Source: Deltaproteobacteria bacterium | GTDB lineage: Bacteria > Desulfobacterota_B > Binatia > UBA9968 | NCBI GenBank assembly: GCA_016193385.1 | Contig: JACPSF010000135.1 | Span: 1-15,525, forward strand | Direction of reading: 5' to 3' | DNA length: 15,525 bases | Shown: in pieces, positions 1-7,582 of the stretch | Layout: each line of letters starts with the position of its first letter | Position numbering within the stretch: position 1 is the first letter of the stretch | Translations under genes and position numbers: made by a program | Notes under the pieces: generated by a model | What the model saw: only the letters and a program-made list of their open reading frames with translations | Told to the model about the DNA's origin: nothing | Database searches by the model: none

Positions 1-242
1 ATGTTCGGAAGTTTTGAGCTCGGGCCGCTGGCGAAGAAAAACCGTCTGCTGGCTTATACGGGAGTATTGGTTCTCATCACCGATGGATGAACGGTTGAAG
101 GGCGTAGGGCAGTCGCAAGCCGGAGATCCGATTGAAATGGGTTTTTCGGGGTGATATAAAAAATCCAATTCGCGGAGATGGCGTTCTCCCTTAACCGCCT
201 GCCAGGGCTGATGACGCCTACTTCATTTAAGGAGGTAGCGTC
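1..242 (+). other. Upstream region, no confident gene
   Basis: No recognisable gene is seen here. A 29-codon ATG frame runs 1-90, and another frame is open from base 2 to a stop at 152-154. Either could be the tail of a gene entering the window or chance. The second half holds the putative promoter (132-160) and the leader of the antiporter gene. Confidence 0.4.
132..160 (+). promoter_or_regulatory. Sigma70-like promoter for the antiporter operon
   Basis: A -35-like TTGAAA (132-137) and a -10-like TATAAA (155-160) are separated by 17 bases. Each matches the bacterial housekeeping consensus at 5 of 6 positions and the spacing is optimal. Transcription would start near 167, giving a leader of about 75 bases before the antiporter start codon at 243. 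Seen in sequence; activity is inferred. Confidence 0.6.
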
Positions 243-244
243 AT
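211..244 (+). promoter_or_regulatory. Leader hairpin enclosing the Shine-Dalgarno site
   Basis: ATGACGCCTAC (211-221) can pair with GTAGCGTCAT (235-244) with one bulged C, leaving a 13-base loop. The loop and the start of the right arm hold the strong ribosome binding site TAAGGAGGT (228-236). The right arm covers the first two bases of the antiporter start codon (243). Pairing could modulate translation initiation. This is a structural observation; regulation is inferred. Confidence 0.35.
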
Positions 245-1406
245 GGAACAGCTCTGGTGGGAAGCGATTGTCTGGATCGGTCTCGCCTTAATATCAAGTC
301 TTATTTCCCTCAGGATCGGTGTTTCCGTCGCTCTGGTTGAGTTGGTCGTAGGTATCATTGCGGGCAACACCTTTCGCCCGCAAATTACCGAATGGATAAA
401 TTTTCTTGCCAGTTTTGGGGCCATCATCCTTACCTTCCTCGCGGGCGCCGAGCTTGAAAGCCGGACCCTAAAGAGATTTTGGAAAGAGAGCCTGGTCCTG
501 GGGGTCATAGGATTTTTTGCCCCCTTTGCCTTATCCTGGATTGCGGCCCAATTCTTCTTGGGCTGGGATCTCAGGGCAGCGCAAATCGCCGGCATTGCCA
601 TGTCTACCACATCGGTTGCCGTGGTCTATGCGGTTATGGTGGAAACCGGACTCAACGAGACTCCTATCGGGAAGCTAATCCTCGCTGCCTGCTTTGTGGA
701 TGATCTTGGAACGGTTATCGCCCTTGGGTTGCTGTTTACCAGCTTCGGGGCATGGTTTTGGATCTTTGTTGTCTTGACTGTTCTTGCCCTGTTTCTTCTC
801 CCGAAAATTACGCCTTATTACCTTACGAGAGTCAACGCGCATTCCAGCGAACCTGAAGTTAAGTATATCTATCTCGTCCTTTTAGTCCTTGCCTACCTCG
901 CCGTAAGAGGCGGAAGCGAGGGTGTTCTTCCGGCATATCTGGTCGGCATGGTCTTGGCCGATACGTTCCTGGCCAACAGGGAACTGATCAGGCGGATGAG
1001 AGCCACCACGTTTGCCTTGCTCACGCCGTTCTACTTTCTCAAAGCCGGAAGCCTGGTCGATTTAAAGGCTGTGGCCGCGGGTTTTGGCCTCGTCGTCGTC
1101 TTCTTCCTGGCAAAGAGCCTTGCGAAATTGTTAGGTCTGTATCCAGTAGGGACACTGTTCCGATTCACCACGAAGATCAATCTCTATACCACCCTGATGA
1201 TGAGCACGGGCCTCACTTTCGGAACGATTTCCGCCCTTTACGGCCTTACCCACGGGATTATTAGCAGGGAACAGTACTCTGTTCTGGTCGTTGTCGTTAT
1301 CTTAACCGCTATTGTTCCGACACTGATAGCTCAAGCTTTTTTTGAACCGAAGGGCAGAGAGCGTGAAGTCCTGTTTGAAACGAAAGGAGGGGAAGACGAT
1401 GTTTAA
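243..1406 (+). CDS. Cation:proton antiporter, CPA2/Kef-type membrane domain
   Basis: Predicted inner-membrane monovalent cation/H+ exchanger of the Na_H_Exchanger (CPA2) family. The 387 residues are almost entirely hydrophobic helices. Family hallmarks are the GAELE loop (68-72), the STTSVAVV stretch (121-128) in the unwound core helix, and the paired acidic motif FVDDLG (151-156), whose Asp153/Asp154 correspond to the ion-binding acidic pair. It is the length of the membrane domain alone and carries no C-terminal RCK/TrkA-N nucleotide-binding domain, so any gating must come from elsewhere. The ATG at 243 has an excellent TAAGGAGGT site 6 bases upstream. Its end overlaps the universal stress protein gene by 8 bases, implying translational coupling; pairing of antiporters with Usp proteins is a common arrangement. 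The ion (Na+ or K+) cannot be told from sequence. Confidence 0.9.
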   Translation: MEQLWWEAIVWIGLALISSLISLRIGVSVALVELVVGIIAGNTFRPQITEWINFLASFGAIILTFLAGAELESRTLKRFWKESLVLGVIGFFAPFALSWIAAQFFLGWDLRAAQIAGIAMSTTSVAVVYAVMVETGLNETPIGKLILAACFVDDLGTVIALGLLFTSFGAWFWIFVVLTVLALFLLPKITPYYLTRVNAHSSEPEVKYIYLVLLVLAYLAVRGGSEGVLPAYLVGMVLADTFLANRELIRRMRATTFALLTPFYFLKAGSLVDLKAVAAGFGLVVVFFLAKSLAKLLGLYPVGTLFRFTTKINLYTTLMMSTGLTFGTISALYGLTHGIISREQYSVLVVVVILTAIVPTLIAQAFFEPKGREREVLFETKGGEDDV

Positions 1407-1824
1407 AAAAATTTTGGTCGCCTATGACGGCTCAGAAGGCGCTAAGCTTGCTTTAGAGAAGAGTGGCGAGATCGTCGGAGCGGCTGACGCGGAACTTCAT
1501 CTTCTGGCGGTTGGGAGGATTCCAGAGTATGCGGAGACGGTGAGCGAAACGGAAGAGGCAAGAGAGCAAGCCAAGAGCTATTATTCGAAGATCATGGAAG
1601 ACGCCGCTGAACATTTGAAGCAGCGAGGGCTTTCAGCGAAATTCCATATCGATTTCGGAAAGCCCGCCGATACGATTTTAAGAATTGCCGAGGACTTGCG
1701 GGTTGATCTCGTTGTATTAGGAACAAAGCCTCACTCGGCACTGAGGAGAAGATTTCTGGGGGCTACGGTGGACAAGGTTGTGGACCACGCGCATTGCTCC
1801 GTGCTGGTCGTAAGAAGCGGCTGA
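1399..1824 (+). CDS. Universal stress protein (UspA family)
   Basis: Cytosolic single-domain Usp protein of 141 residues, the usual length for the family. The N terminus KKILVAYDGSEGAKLAL (3-19) is the typical first strand and loop with the conserved Asp10. The C-terminal DLVVLGTKPHSALRRRFLGA segment (103-122) aligns with the nucleotide-binding loop. Canonical ATP-binding Usps have Gly-x2-Gly-x9-Gly-Ser/Thr; here the second Gly is Pro111 and the residue after the third Gly is Ala122, so ATP binding may be weakened or absent. The start at 1399 is preferred over an upstream frame start because AAAGGAGG (1383-1390) lies 8 bases before it and the family N terminus begins there. It overlaps the antiporter by 8 bases and probably acts with it. 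Confidence 0.9.
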   Translation: MFKKILVAYDGSEGAKLALEKSGEIVGAADAELHLLAVGRIPEYAETVSETEEAREQAKSYYSKIMEDAAEHLKQRGLSAKFHIDFGKPADTILRIAEDLRVDLVVLGTKPHSALRRRFLGATVDKVVDHAHCSVLVVRSG

Positions 1825-1912
1825 TGAGTGCAAGATGATGACGCGGTCACGACGCAGTCGCATATCCACAAACGAGATCTCCTCGGCTGGTATCCCTTTG
1901 GATAGGATCACC

Positions 1913-2479
1913 ATGAAAGGGCTGATTGGTGAAGCGCAGTCGGTAAAAGACATAGCCTTATACCTACGGCAACCGTTTCCTCTGGTGTTCTTAAAGAAGA
2001 TGAGTTCCCGTGAAAATTATGCCAGGGTCGAGGTCACAGTAGAGAATTTGCGTGACATCGAATATCTTCAGAACTTGTACGCGGCGGGTTTCCCCGTGTT
2101 TTACGGTCTTGGGCTCCCAAGTAAATCGATTGTGTTTCTGGGTGCCAGACGAGGCTTTCTCCTTGAGGACTGTGAATCGAGCCCTGCCGGTAACCTGAAG
2201 CCTCTTAAACACCCAGAGGAGGTTTATTTTAAACTCTTGTGGCACAGGTTCGGCAATGCTGTGTCGCTTTCCGGTTCGGTTACTGAAAAGGATCCAAAAA
2301 GTTATTGCTTTTGTCTAGCCATAGGGGAAGGAGAAGGAAGGGAGCAATGGTGCCGCTTTAAGGAGCCACTGGGGAACGAGCTTCCGGAGGTAGGGGCGCA
2401 TGTCGAGCTTTTCGCCTGGGAAAAGTGGAATACCCGCGTCCTTGAGGTACTGGGACTCACGGTGCTAGAAAGTGAATAA
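1913..2479 (+). CDS. Hypothetical protein, unrecognised
   Basis: I do not recognise this family. From the ATG at 1913 it has 188 residues, no signal peptide and no membrane helix, so it is probably cytosolic. The N-terminal half is mixed alpha/beta. The C-terminal part, from about residue 115, alternates short hydrophobic and charged stretches (VSLSGSVTEKD, then YCFCLAIGEGEG, then AHVELFAWEKW) and could be a small beta-barrel; that is a guess. An upstream ATG at 1835 in the same frame would add 26 Arg/Ser-rich residues. I prefer 1913 because AGGA (1904-1907) is 5 bases upstream and the added residues look non-coding. It lies between the Usp and permease genes on the same strand and ends 11 bases before the permease, so co-transcription is likely. 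Confidence 0.65.
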   Translation: MKGLIGEAQSVKDIALYLRQPFPLVFLKKMSSRENYARVEVTVENLRDIEYLQNLYAAGFPVFYGLGLPSKSIVFLGARRGFLLEDCESSPAGNLKPLKHPEEVYFKLLWHRFGNAVSLSGSVTEKDPKSYCFCLAIGEGEGREQWCRFKEPLGNELPEVGAHVELFAWEKWNTRVLEVLGLTVLESE

Positions 2480-2490
2480 CAGACGCCTGA

Positions 2491-3219
2491 ATGACGGATA
2501 TTCCCAACATTCTTTTGATGGGCGGCGGTGCCCTTGTGGCATCGACGCTGGCGGCGGTGGCTGGCTTCGGTGGAGCTGCCGTTCTGCTTCCGATTCTAGT
2601 GGTGGTCTATGGGGTGCGGGATGCGATTCCGATCCTTACGGTGGCCCAGTTGATCGGCAACGGAAGCCGCGTCTGGTTTAATCGGCGCCAATTGGCATTT
2701 CCAGTAGTTGGGTGGTTTGCGCTCGGGGGTATCCCAGCCGCGCTGATCGGTGGTGTGCTCTTCGCCTCAGCTCCGCTCTCGTTCCTCAAGCGGCTGCTGG
2801 GAATTTTCCTCCTTGCCACAGTGGTCTACCGCCATATAGGCAGATCGAGCGCCTTTCGCCCTTCTTTACGCGGCTTCGCCGCCATAGGCGCAATCTTCAG
2901 TTTCCTGTCGGCTTTGCTGGGAAGCGTGGGACCCCTTATGGCCCCGTTCTTCCTGGCTTATGGGCTCGTGAAGGGGGCTTACATTGGTACTGAAGCATTT
3001 GCGACAGTCGTTATGCACATTGCCAAGCTTGCAGCGTACGGAGGGGCCTCGATCCTGACGCTCAAGGGCGTCACGGCGGGGCTTGCGTTGGGGCCGATTA
3101 TGATTTTTGGATCGTTCATCGGAAAAAAGATCCTCGACAGAATTCCGGAACGTTTCTTTGTCCTGATTATCGAGGCGACGCTGATTATTGCCGGGTTGGG
3201 CTTCTTAATCTATGGGTGA
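2491..3219 (+). CDS. TauE/SafE family anion permease
   Basis: Predicted inner-membrane exporter or permease of the TauE/SafE (DUF81) family, members of which move sulfite, sulfoacetate or other organosulfur anions. At 242 residues it has the usual size and about seven or eight hydrophobic helices. The first helix carries the family's glycine-rich AAVAGFGGAAVLLPIL (21-36), and a similar internal-repeat segment, SALLGSVGPLMAPFFLAYG, begins the second half. A QLIGNGSRVWFNRR loop follows the second helix. The start has no strong ribosome site but lies only 11 bases after the preceding gene, so it may be coupled. The substrate is not inferable; it is the last intact gene of the plus-strand run. 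Confidence 0.88.
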   Translation: MTDIPNILLMGGGALVASTLAAVAGFGGAAVLLPILVVVYGVRDAIPILTVAQLIGNGSRVWFNRRQLAFPVVGWFALGGIPAALIGGVLFASAPLSFLKRLLGIFLLATVVYRHIGRSSAFRPSLRGFAAIGAIFSFLSALLGSVGPLMAPFFLAYGLVKGAYIGTEAFATVVMHIAKLAAYGGASILTLKGVTAGLALGPIMIFGSFIGKKILDRIPERFFVLIIEATLIIAGLGFLIYG

Positions 3220-3400
3220 GCCAGGAGATGTAGGATACGGCGAGAAGCATGTAGAACGGCAAGGGGGTTTCAAGACGCTCGATCGTAATGTTAAGGTTCT
3301 GGGCATAGTTTCTCTCCTGAACGACCTCAGCAGCGAGGTGGCGGTCCGCGCTGCCATTATTTCTTGCCAACGTCCTTGGGGTAAAAACCCTGTTGCCTAA
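3212..3400 (+). pseudogene. Major facilitator transporter N-terminal relic, frameshifted
   Basis: From the ATG at 3212 the frame reads about 32 codons into a segment, NVKVLGIVSLLNDLSSEV, typical of the first helix of MFS transporters that begin with a DxSSE motif. At about 3341-3349 the frame is lost, but a neighbouring frame continues the homology with LPLFLANVLGVKT (CTG at 3349 onward), which matches the expected helix 1-2 sequence. One base appears to be missing between the two parts. Homology ends by about 3400, leaving well under a fifth of a normal 400-residue transporter. It overlaps the permease stop by 8 bases. This is clearly a remnant; the transported substrate is unknown. Confidence 0.6.
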
Positions 3401-3439
3401 AGTGCTGTTTGGCATTAAAGTGGACTGCGGGTCTTGTGA

Positions 3440-3595
3440 TCTTCGGAGGAAGGTCGCTATTCTGAAATCGCAAGAGAAATGGTTTCTCAGGGGATTATAT
3501 CACCCCGCGGCTCAATGGGATACGATACCTCGAAAAGCCGCCACTCTTTCCTGGGCTACAGAGTGCAGCTATCAGGTCGTTTGGTCTTATAGTGC
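3440..3595 (+). pseudogene. ArnT/GT39-type glycosyltransferase relic, frameshifted
   Basis: Conceptual translation from 3440 gives SSEEGRYSEIAREMVSQG in one frame. From 3493 it continues in the next frame with DYITPRLNGIRYLEKPPL, followed by a degenerate SAAIRSFGL. Joined, this is the signature first periplasmic loop of membrane glycosyltransferases of the ArnT/PMT (GT39) type: an acidic DEGRY-like motif, AREM, then xDYxTPRLNGxxYxEKPPL. One G appears lost in the GGGG run at 3490-3493. Upstream and downstream sequence does not continue the family, so only about 52 of roughly 500-550 codons remain. It abuts the MFS relic, suggesting stacked decay or a deletion joining two dead genes. Confidence 0.6.
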
Positions 3596-3635
3596 AGGAA
3601 AAAAGAAAATTACCATAATCACCCTGTCCTCCCTC

Positions 3636-3682
3636 AAATCCCCCTTTCTCCCCCTTTGGTAAAGGGGGATAGAGGGGGATTT
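3636..3682. repeat. Long palindromic C/G-block repeat
   Basis: Two 22-base arms (3636-3657 and 3661-3682) pair at 20 of 22 positions around a 3-base GGT spacer. Each arm carries two runs of five C (left) or five G (right), framed by AAAT and TTT. The structure resembles dispersed palindromic intergenic repeats I recall from Desulfobacterota and Nitrospirota genomes. It lies in non-coding sequence between two dead genes and could act as a bidirectional terminator or a mobile REP-like unit; only the palindrome itself is directly seen. Confidence 0.7.
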
Positions 3683-3745
3683 AGGAGAGCGAGAGGGGAT
3701 TTGATGTCAACTTATTTAATTCCGTCACTATAGTAGATTATTTCG

Positions 3746-4705
3746 ATGATTAGCCGAGGCAATTGGAGAGCAGAGCCGACCCGCTCAACCAGGAGCCCGA
3801 TACCCAACGCCCTCAATTATGGTCTTGCGGCAATGCGCCTTTCTGTGAATATTTTCCAATTTTTTATCCTCCCGCTTTATTTTTTACCGTAAAGCGCGTG
3901 GTGGGGTCTTATTCTTGTCCCGTTTGCTGCTTTGAACAATGCGTTGTGGGCTCTGATTCATGAGTCCATCCACGACCTGTTCAATTCCTCTGATCGTATC
4001 AATTTAGCGGCAGGGAGGTTGCTCTCTATTTGTTTCGGCTCGCCTTTTCACGTTTTACGGTTAACCCACCTTTCGCATCACAAGTTCAACCGGTCGCCAC
4101 TGGAAAAAGGAACCGAGATGTACGATCCGGACAAGGTTTCAAGAGTCAAAGCCAGTTTCAGATACTTTTTTTACATCCTGTGCGGGCTTTACCTATTAGA
4201 GGTCTTCAGTACGATATTATTTTTCTTACCGCCAAACATTTTCCGTAAGCTGGGGCAGCGTCTTGTCAACCCGGGCGATATACAGGAGAAATGGTTGGCG
4301 AGGAAATTTATGAACGATAAACGGATTCGAGAGATTCGGATAGATGGCATAGCAATTTGCCTTATTTTGGGTCTGAGCGGATTCTGTTATGGGGAAAATT
4401 GGAAACCCTTGGTGGGCCTTTTGAGTGTTCGAGCACTTCTTATATCTTTTCTGGATAACGTGTACCATTACAGAACCCCCTTAAACATTACGATCTCTGG
4501 CTATAACCTTTGGTTACCCCGAATTTTCTCCGCGCTTATCCTCAATTTCAATTTACATCGAGTTCACCACAGCAATCCCAGCGTTCCTTGGGCAAGGCTT
4601 CCACAATTCTTTGCACAGGATTCTGAGAGATTCGATCGTAACTTTTTCACAGGGGCCCTTCACCAATTATCTGGTCCCGTGCCTCTGTCTGAGCTCTCAG
4701 GATAA
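3746..4705 (+). pseudogene. Fatty acid desaturase interrupted by an in-frame stop
   Basis: Membrane di-iron fatty acid desaturase family. All three histidine boxes are present: HESIH near 3959, HLSHH near 4068 and HRVHH near 4558. Two long hydrophobic segments lie between the second and third boxes. The reading frame can be followed back to an ATG at 3746 (MISRGNWRAEP, then RSPIPNALNYGLAAMRL), giving about 320 codons, the usual length. It is interrupted by TAA at 3890-3892 within the first hydrophobic segment (PLYFLP-stop-SAWWGL). Restart is possible at TTG 3932, giving 257 residues that keep all boxes but lose the first membrane segment. It could be a recent pseudogene, a truncated working enzyme or an assembly error. 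Its composition looks more AT-rich than the flanks, hinting at transfer. Confidence 0.75.
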
Positions 4706-4771
4706 CATGCCGCCAGAACGGGAGTCGAAGTCGTTCGCGGCTAACGGTGCACTTTCAAACCGGGAAGGTCA

Positions 4772-5554
4772 TTAAGGTCTTCGAAGACTCTTCATGACTC
4801 TTCCTGCGAGGATGGTAACGATTCGGCGCGGGGTCATTTTCACTAAACAAACCAACAGCCGATTATGCCAACCCGTAATGACGGACGGTTTCTTCCCCAG
4901 TGTTTTTAATGCCAAGGCTACCACAGGCTCCACCGCCATGGCAGCAAATTCTCTTGTGCCGGAAATCTCATGGAATTCTGTCATCGTTGAACCAGGACAG
5001 AGGCACAATACATCCACGCCTTGCTGTCGAAGCTCGTACCACAGGGATTCGGCTAAGAAAAGATCGTAGGCTTTACTCGCAGCATAACTGGCCTCAAACG
5101 GCGTCGCGAGGTAAGCGCTTACGGAAGACACGAAAATAATACCGCCCCGTCTCCGCTCGGCCATTTTTCGGCCAATTTCATGAGCCAAGATTAAGGGTGC
5201 GCGACAGTTTACGTCCAACAAAGCCAACTCTCTTTGCAGATCGTTCTCCAAGAAATACCCGCCTATGCCAAACCCGGCATTGTTGACTAGAAGCCCTATT
5301 TCCCGTGTTTGGATTAGGGGATATACGAGCGACATGAAGTCTGGTCGGGATAAATCCGCGGTTATTGTCTTTACTTGGACGTTGTTCTGTTTCTCCAGGT
5401 GACTGGCTAAATCGTCCAGTCTCTCTGTGCGCCGAGCAACGAGGATTAAGTTCAAGCTCCTCTCCGCCAGCTGTTTGGCGAACTCAGCCCCTATTCCAGA
5501 AGAGGCTCCAGTGACTAGCGCCCACGGTCCGTACTTTTCTTGAAATGATGTCAC
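4772..5554 (-). CDS. Short-chain dehydrogenase/reductase, ketoreductase type
   Basis: Predicted cytosolic NAD(P)H-dependent oxidoreductase of the classical SDR family, 260 residues. The cofactor site TGASSGIG is at 15-22, NNAG at 91-94, Asn115 in DVN, catalytic Ser144, and Tyr157/Lys161 in YAASK. Arg41 and Arg42 after the second strand (VARR) suggest NADP(H) preference. The overall pattern (ALVTGASSGIGAEFAKQLA, then LVARR) resembles bacterial relatives of long-chain 3-ketoacyl reductases and DltE-like proteins; the substrate is unknown. The start is GTG, supported by a GGGAGGG site 7 bases upstream. It is convergent with the desaturase, leaving a 66-base gap with no clear terminator. A lipid-related role is possible from that neighbour, but this is inference. 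Confidence 0.88.
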   Translation of the reverse strand: MTSFQEKYGPWALVTGASSGIGAEFAKQLAERSLNLILVARRTERLDDLASHLEKQNNVQVKTITADLSRPDFMSLVYPLIQTREIGLLVNNAGFGIGGYFLENDLQRELALLDVNCRAPLILAHEIGRKMAERRRGGIIFVSSVSAYLATPFEASYAASKAYDLFLAESLWYELRQQGVDVLCLCPGSTMTEFHEISGTREFAAMAVEPVVALALKTLGKKPSVITGWHNRLLVCLVKMTPRRIVTILAGRVMKSLRRP

Positions 5555-5657
5555 GACTATACCCTCCCTTGCGGCATCGGCCTGCGGTCTTCTCTTAAGG
5601 ATCCCGGAGAAAAGGGGTCAGGTTAAAGAGTTACAGGGTTTGAAGGGACAAAGGGGG
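5555..5657. other. Short intergenic with a GGGGTCAGG-like motif
   Basis: This gap separates two minus-strand genes. It contains AGAAAAGGGGTCAGGTTAAA (5608-5627), which resembles a motif I recall flanking REP-associated Y1 transposase elements and dispersed repeats in several environmental genomes. No open frame or hairpin of note is seen. The identification rests on memory and is tentative. Confidence 0.25.
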
Positions 5658-7484
5658 TTACGGGCGGCCGATGCGCTTGCGTTTGTTCGCCATATAGTCG
5701 ACGAGGATGTAATTCCCAATCCGGTCCGGCGACGTGTAAAAGACGCGGCCGGTATTGAGCCGGGAAAGCTGATCGATAAAACCGCGCCTGTAGTAATCGG
5801 TGCCGAGCATGAACGTATTGATTTTAATGCCGCACTGGGTGCAACGCTTGACCTCTTTCAGGGTCTCCTGAACGATCCGCTCGTGCAGCAGGGCCGAGCC
5901 CCAGCCGCTGTGCAGCCGCCCGCCGCGGTCCAGAGTGGCAGCCGTTGGCTCGCCGTCGGTGATCAGGATGATCTGCCGGTTGGCGGACCGTTGGGGTCCG
6001 AGAAGCTGGCGCGAAAAACGCAGGGCCTCCTTAATGTCGGTTCCGTGCTCCATGAAATAGGTGATGGCCACGATCGACGGGAGATCCTCCGCGCGTATAA
6101 CCTTAGCATTGGAGCGGAAGGCGACCAGATACAGCGTGTCCTGAGGGAACTTGGTCTCGATCAGCCGATGGAGAGCCAGGGCTACTTTCTTTCCCGCATG
6201 CAGGGCATCGTTCATGAGCATGGAATAGCTCACATCGATCAGAAGAACCGTTTCGCTGTCGGTGGAAAACTCTTGGCGGTAAACTGAAAAATCCTTCGGT
6301 TCGATCCGCAAAGGAACGCCGCGCTTTCCCTCTTCGAGGGAATTCATGAGGGTTTCGACGATGTTGACGTTAAGCGGGTCTCCGTATTCGTACCTTTTGG
6401 TCTCTTCGAGCCGGTCTCCTTGCGTCCCTCGCAGCGCGCTCGTGTGATCTCCCCAGCGGTTCTTGTTGAGCATCTGAAAGATTTCGCGCAGCGCCTTGTC
6501 GCCGAGTTTTCGCATGCCCTTGGGGCTGAGTCGGAGGCCCTCCTCGGAGCGCGTCAGATAGCCCTCCTCCTCCAGCATGTGTTCGATTCCGCTCAGGTAT
6601 TTGAGGTGCTCGTAGGCCTCTTCGCCGAGCAGATTGCGGATTTCCTCCAGGTCGAGATCGGAAAGGTCCCCCATGCCTCGCTGTCCGCGCCGGATGAATT
6701 GCTCCAGGCGCCTCAGTTGACCCAGGATCTGTCCGGCCTCGCCCATCCCCATTCGTTGCGTTCCGTGAAAGGGATACTGCTTAAGCAGTTCCTCCAGTCG
6801 CTCCATCTGGCTCAACGTATCGCTCAACTGGCCCAACTGCTCTTGGGTAAGAGAATCCAAGCTGTCCAGAAGGTTATCCAGATCCTCGGCGGCGGTGTCC
6901 AACATGTTGGGCAGGTTTTTGAGGAAGTTTTCGTCCTCTAATAGACGGTTCATCCGGTCCAGCATTTCCATGAGCCCTTCGTGGCCCTGACCGGCGAGGT
7001 CCTGAGGCCGGCGCATTCTGCGTCGAGCGACTTGCTCTTTGAGCCTCTCCCTTAATTCCTGGTAGCGTTCCTGCGCCTCGCGCATCCTGCGCGCCAACTC
7101 CTCCATGTCATTGGCGTAACGGCCCGACAGGCGCTCCAGGAAATTGCGCATCTTTTCTTGATAGGCCTCGATCCTTTCCGCCAGGCTGTTGAGTTTTTTG
7201 CTGAGGCTCCTGACTTCATCGGGTGACAGCTTGAAGGAGTCCGGAGAATATCTTTCCAAAAGCTCTCTTTTTTTCTCCTCAGCCTGCCGGAGAAAGTCCA
7301 TCATCCCCTTGACCGAGCGCAGGCCATCCTCAGAAGCCAGGCCACGGCGCATGAGATCCCTGAGAGCTTTGCGGACCCCGTCTTCTTCCAGGAAGCTGTC
7401 GGAGAGGTGTCTAAGGATGTCTTCTGAGGAGGGAAAGAGAACGCTCTGGCTACCGTCCCACCGGGTGTAGCGATGGATTCTCAT
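5658..7484 (-). CDS. Von Willebrand factor A domain protein with long coiled coil
   Basis: A 608-residue protein with no signal peptide or membrane helix. Residues about 60-310 are highly charged and Leu/Glu/Arg-rich, predicting long coiled coils (for example 90-160 and 195-265). The C-terminal vWA domain (about 410-600) has a complete metal-ion-dependent adhesion site: DVSYS (Asp417, Ser419, Ser421), Thr482 in HGTDI and Asp510 in ITDGEP. Such proteins usually partner with MoxR-type AAA+ ATPases in complex assembly or metal insertion; no ATPase gene is adjacent here, so the partner must lie elsewhere. Initiation at the ATG shows no ribosome site. A TATAGT (7493-7498, minus strand) ends 8 bases before the ATG, so a leaderless transcript is possible. 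Long plus-strand frames opposite this gene are shadows. Confidence 0.85.
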   Translation of the reverse strand: MRIHRYTRWDGSQSVLFPSSEDILRHLSDSFLEEDGVRKALRDLMRRGLASEDGLRSVKGMMDFLRQAEEKKRELLERYSPDSFKLSPDEVRSLSKKLNSLAERIEAYQEKMRNFLERLSGRYANDMEELARRMREAQERYQELRERLKEQVARRRMRRPQDLAGQGHEGLMEMLDRMNRLLEDENFLKNLPNMLDTAAEDLDNLLDSLDSLTQEQLGQLSDTLSQMERLEELLKQYPFHGTQRMGMGEAGQILGQLRRLEQFIRRGQRGMGDLSDLDLEEIRNLLGEEAYEHLKYLSGIEHMLEEEGYLTRSEEGLRLSPKGMRKLGDKALREIFQMLNKNRWGDHTSALRGTQGDRLEETKRYEYGDPLNVNIVETLMNSLEEGKRGVPLRIEPKDFSVYRQEFSTDSETVLLIDVSYSMLMNDALHAGKKVALALHRLIETKFPQDTLYLVAFRSNAKVIRAEDLPSIVAITYFMEHGTDIKEALRFSRQLLGPQRSANRQIILITDGEPTAATLDRGGRLHSGWGSALLHERIVQETLKEVKRCTQCGIKINTFMLGTDYYRRGFIDQLSRLNTGRVFYTSPDRIGNYILVDYMANKRKRIGRP

Positions 7485-7582
7485 GCAAAGTGACTATAGC
7501 GTAGATCAGTTTGGAAGGGAACAGCTCAAGCTCGAAATCGCCCATGTAAAGCCTGTCTCCTTGGCGTTGCAGCCGTGCCTGT

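Noticed and set aside
3763..3963. 66-codon open frame before the desaturase
   Set aside because: It is out of frame with the desaturase homology (RSPIPNALNYGLAAM), which occupies the neighbouring frame.
5640..6287. 215-codon plus-strand open frame
   Set aside because: It lies wholly or mostly opposite the vWA domain gene, has no family resemblance, and is explained by antisense openness of GC-rich coding sequence.
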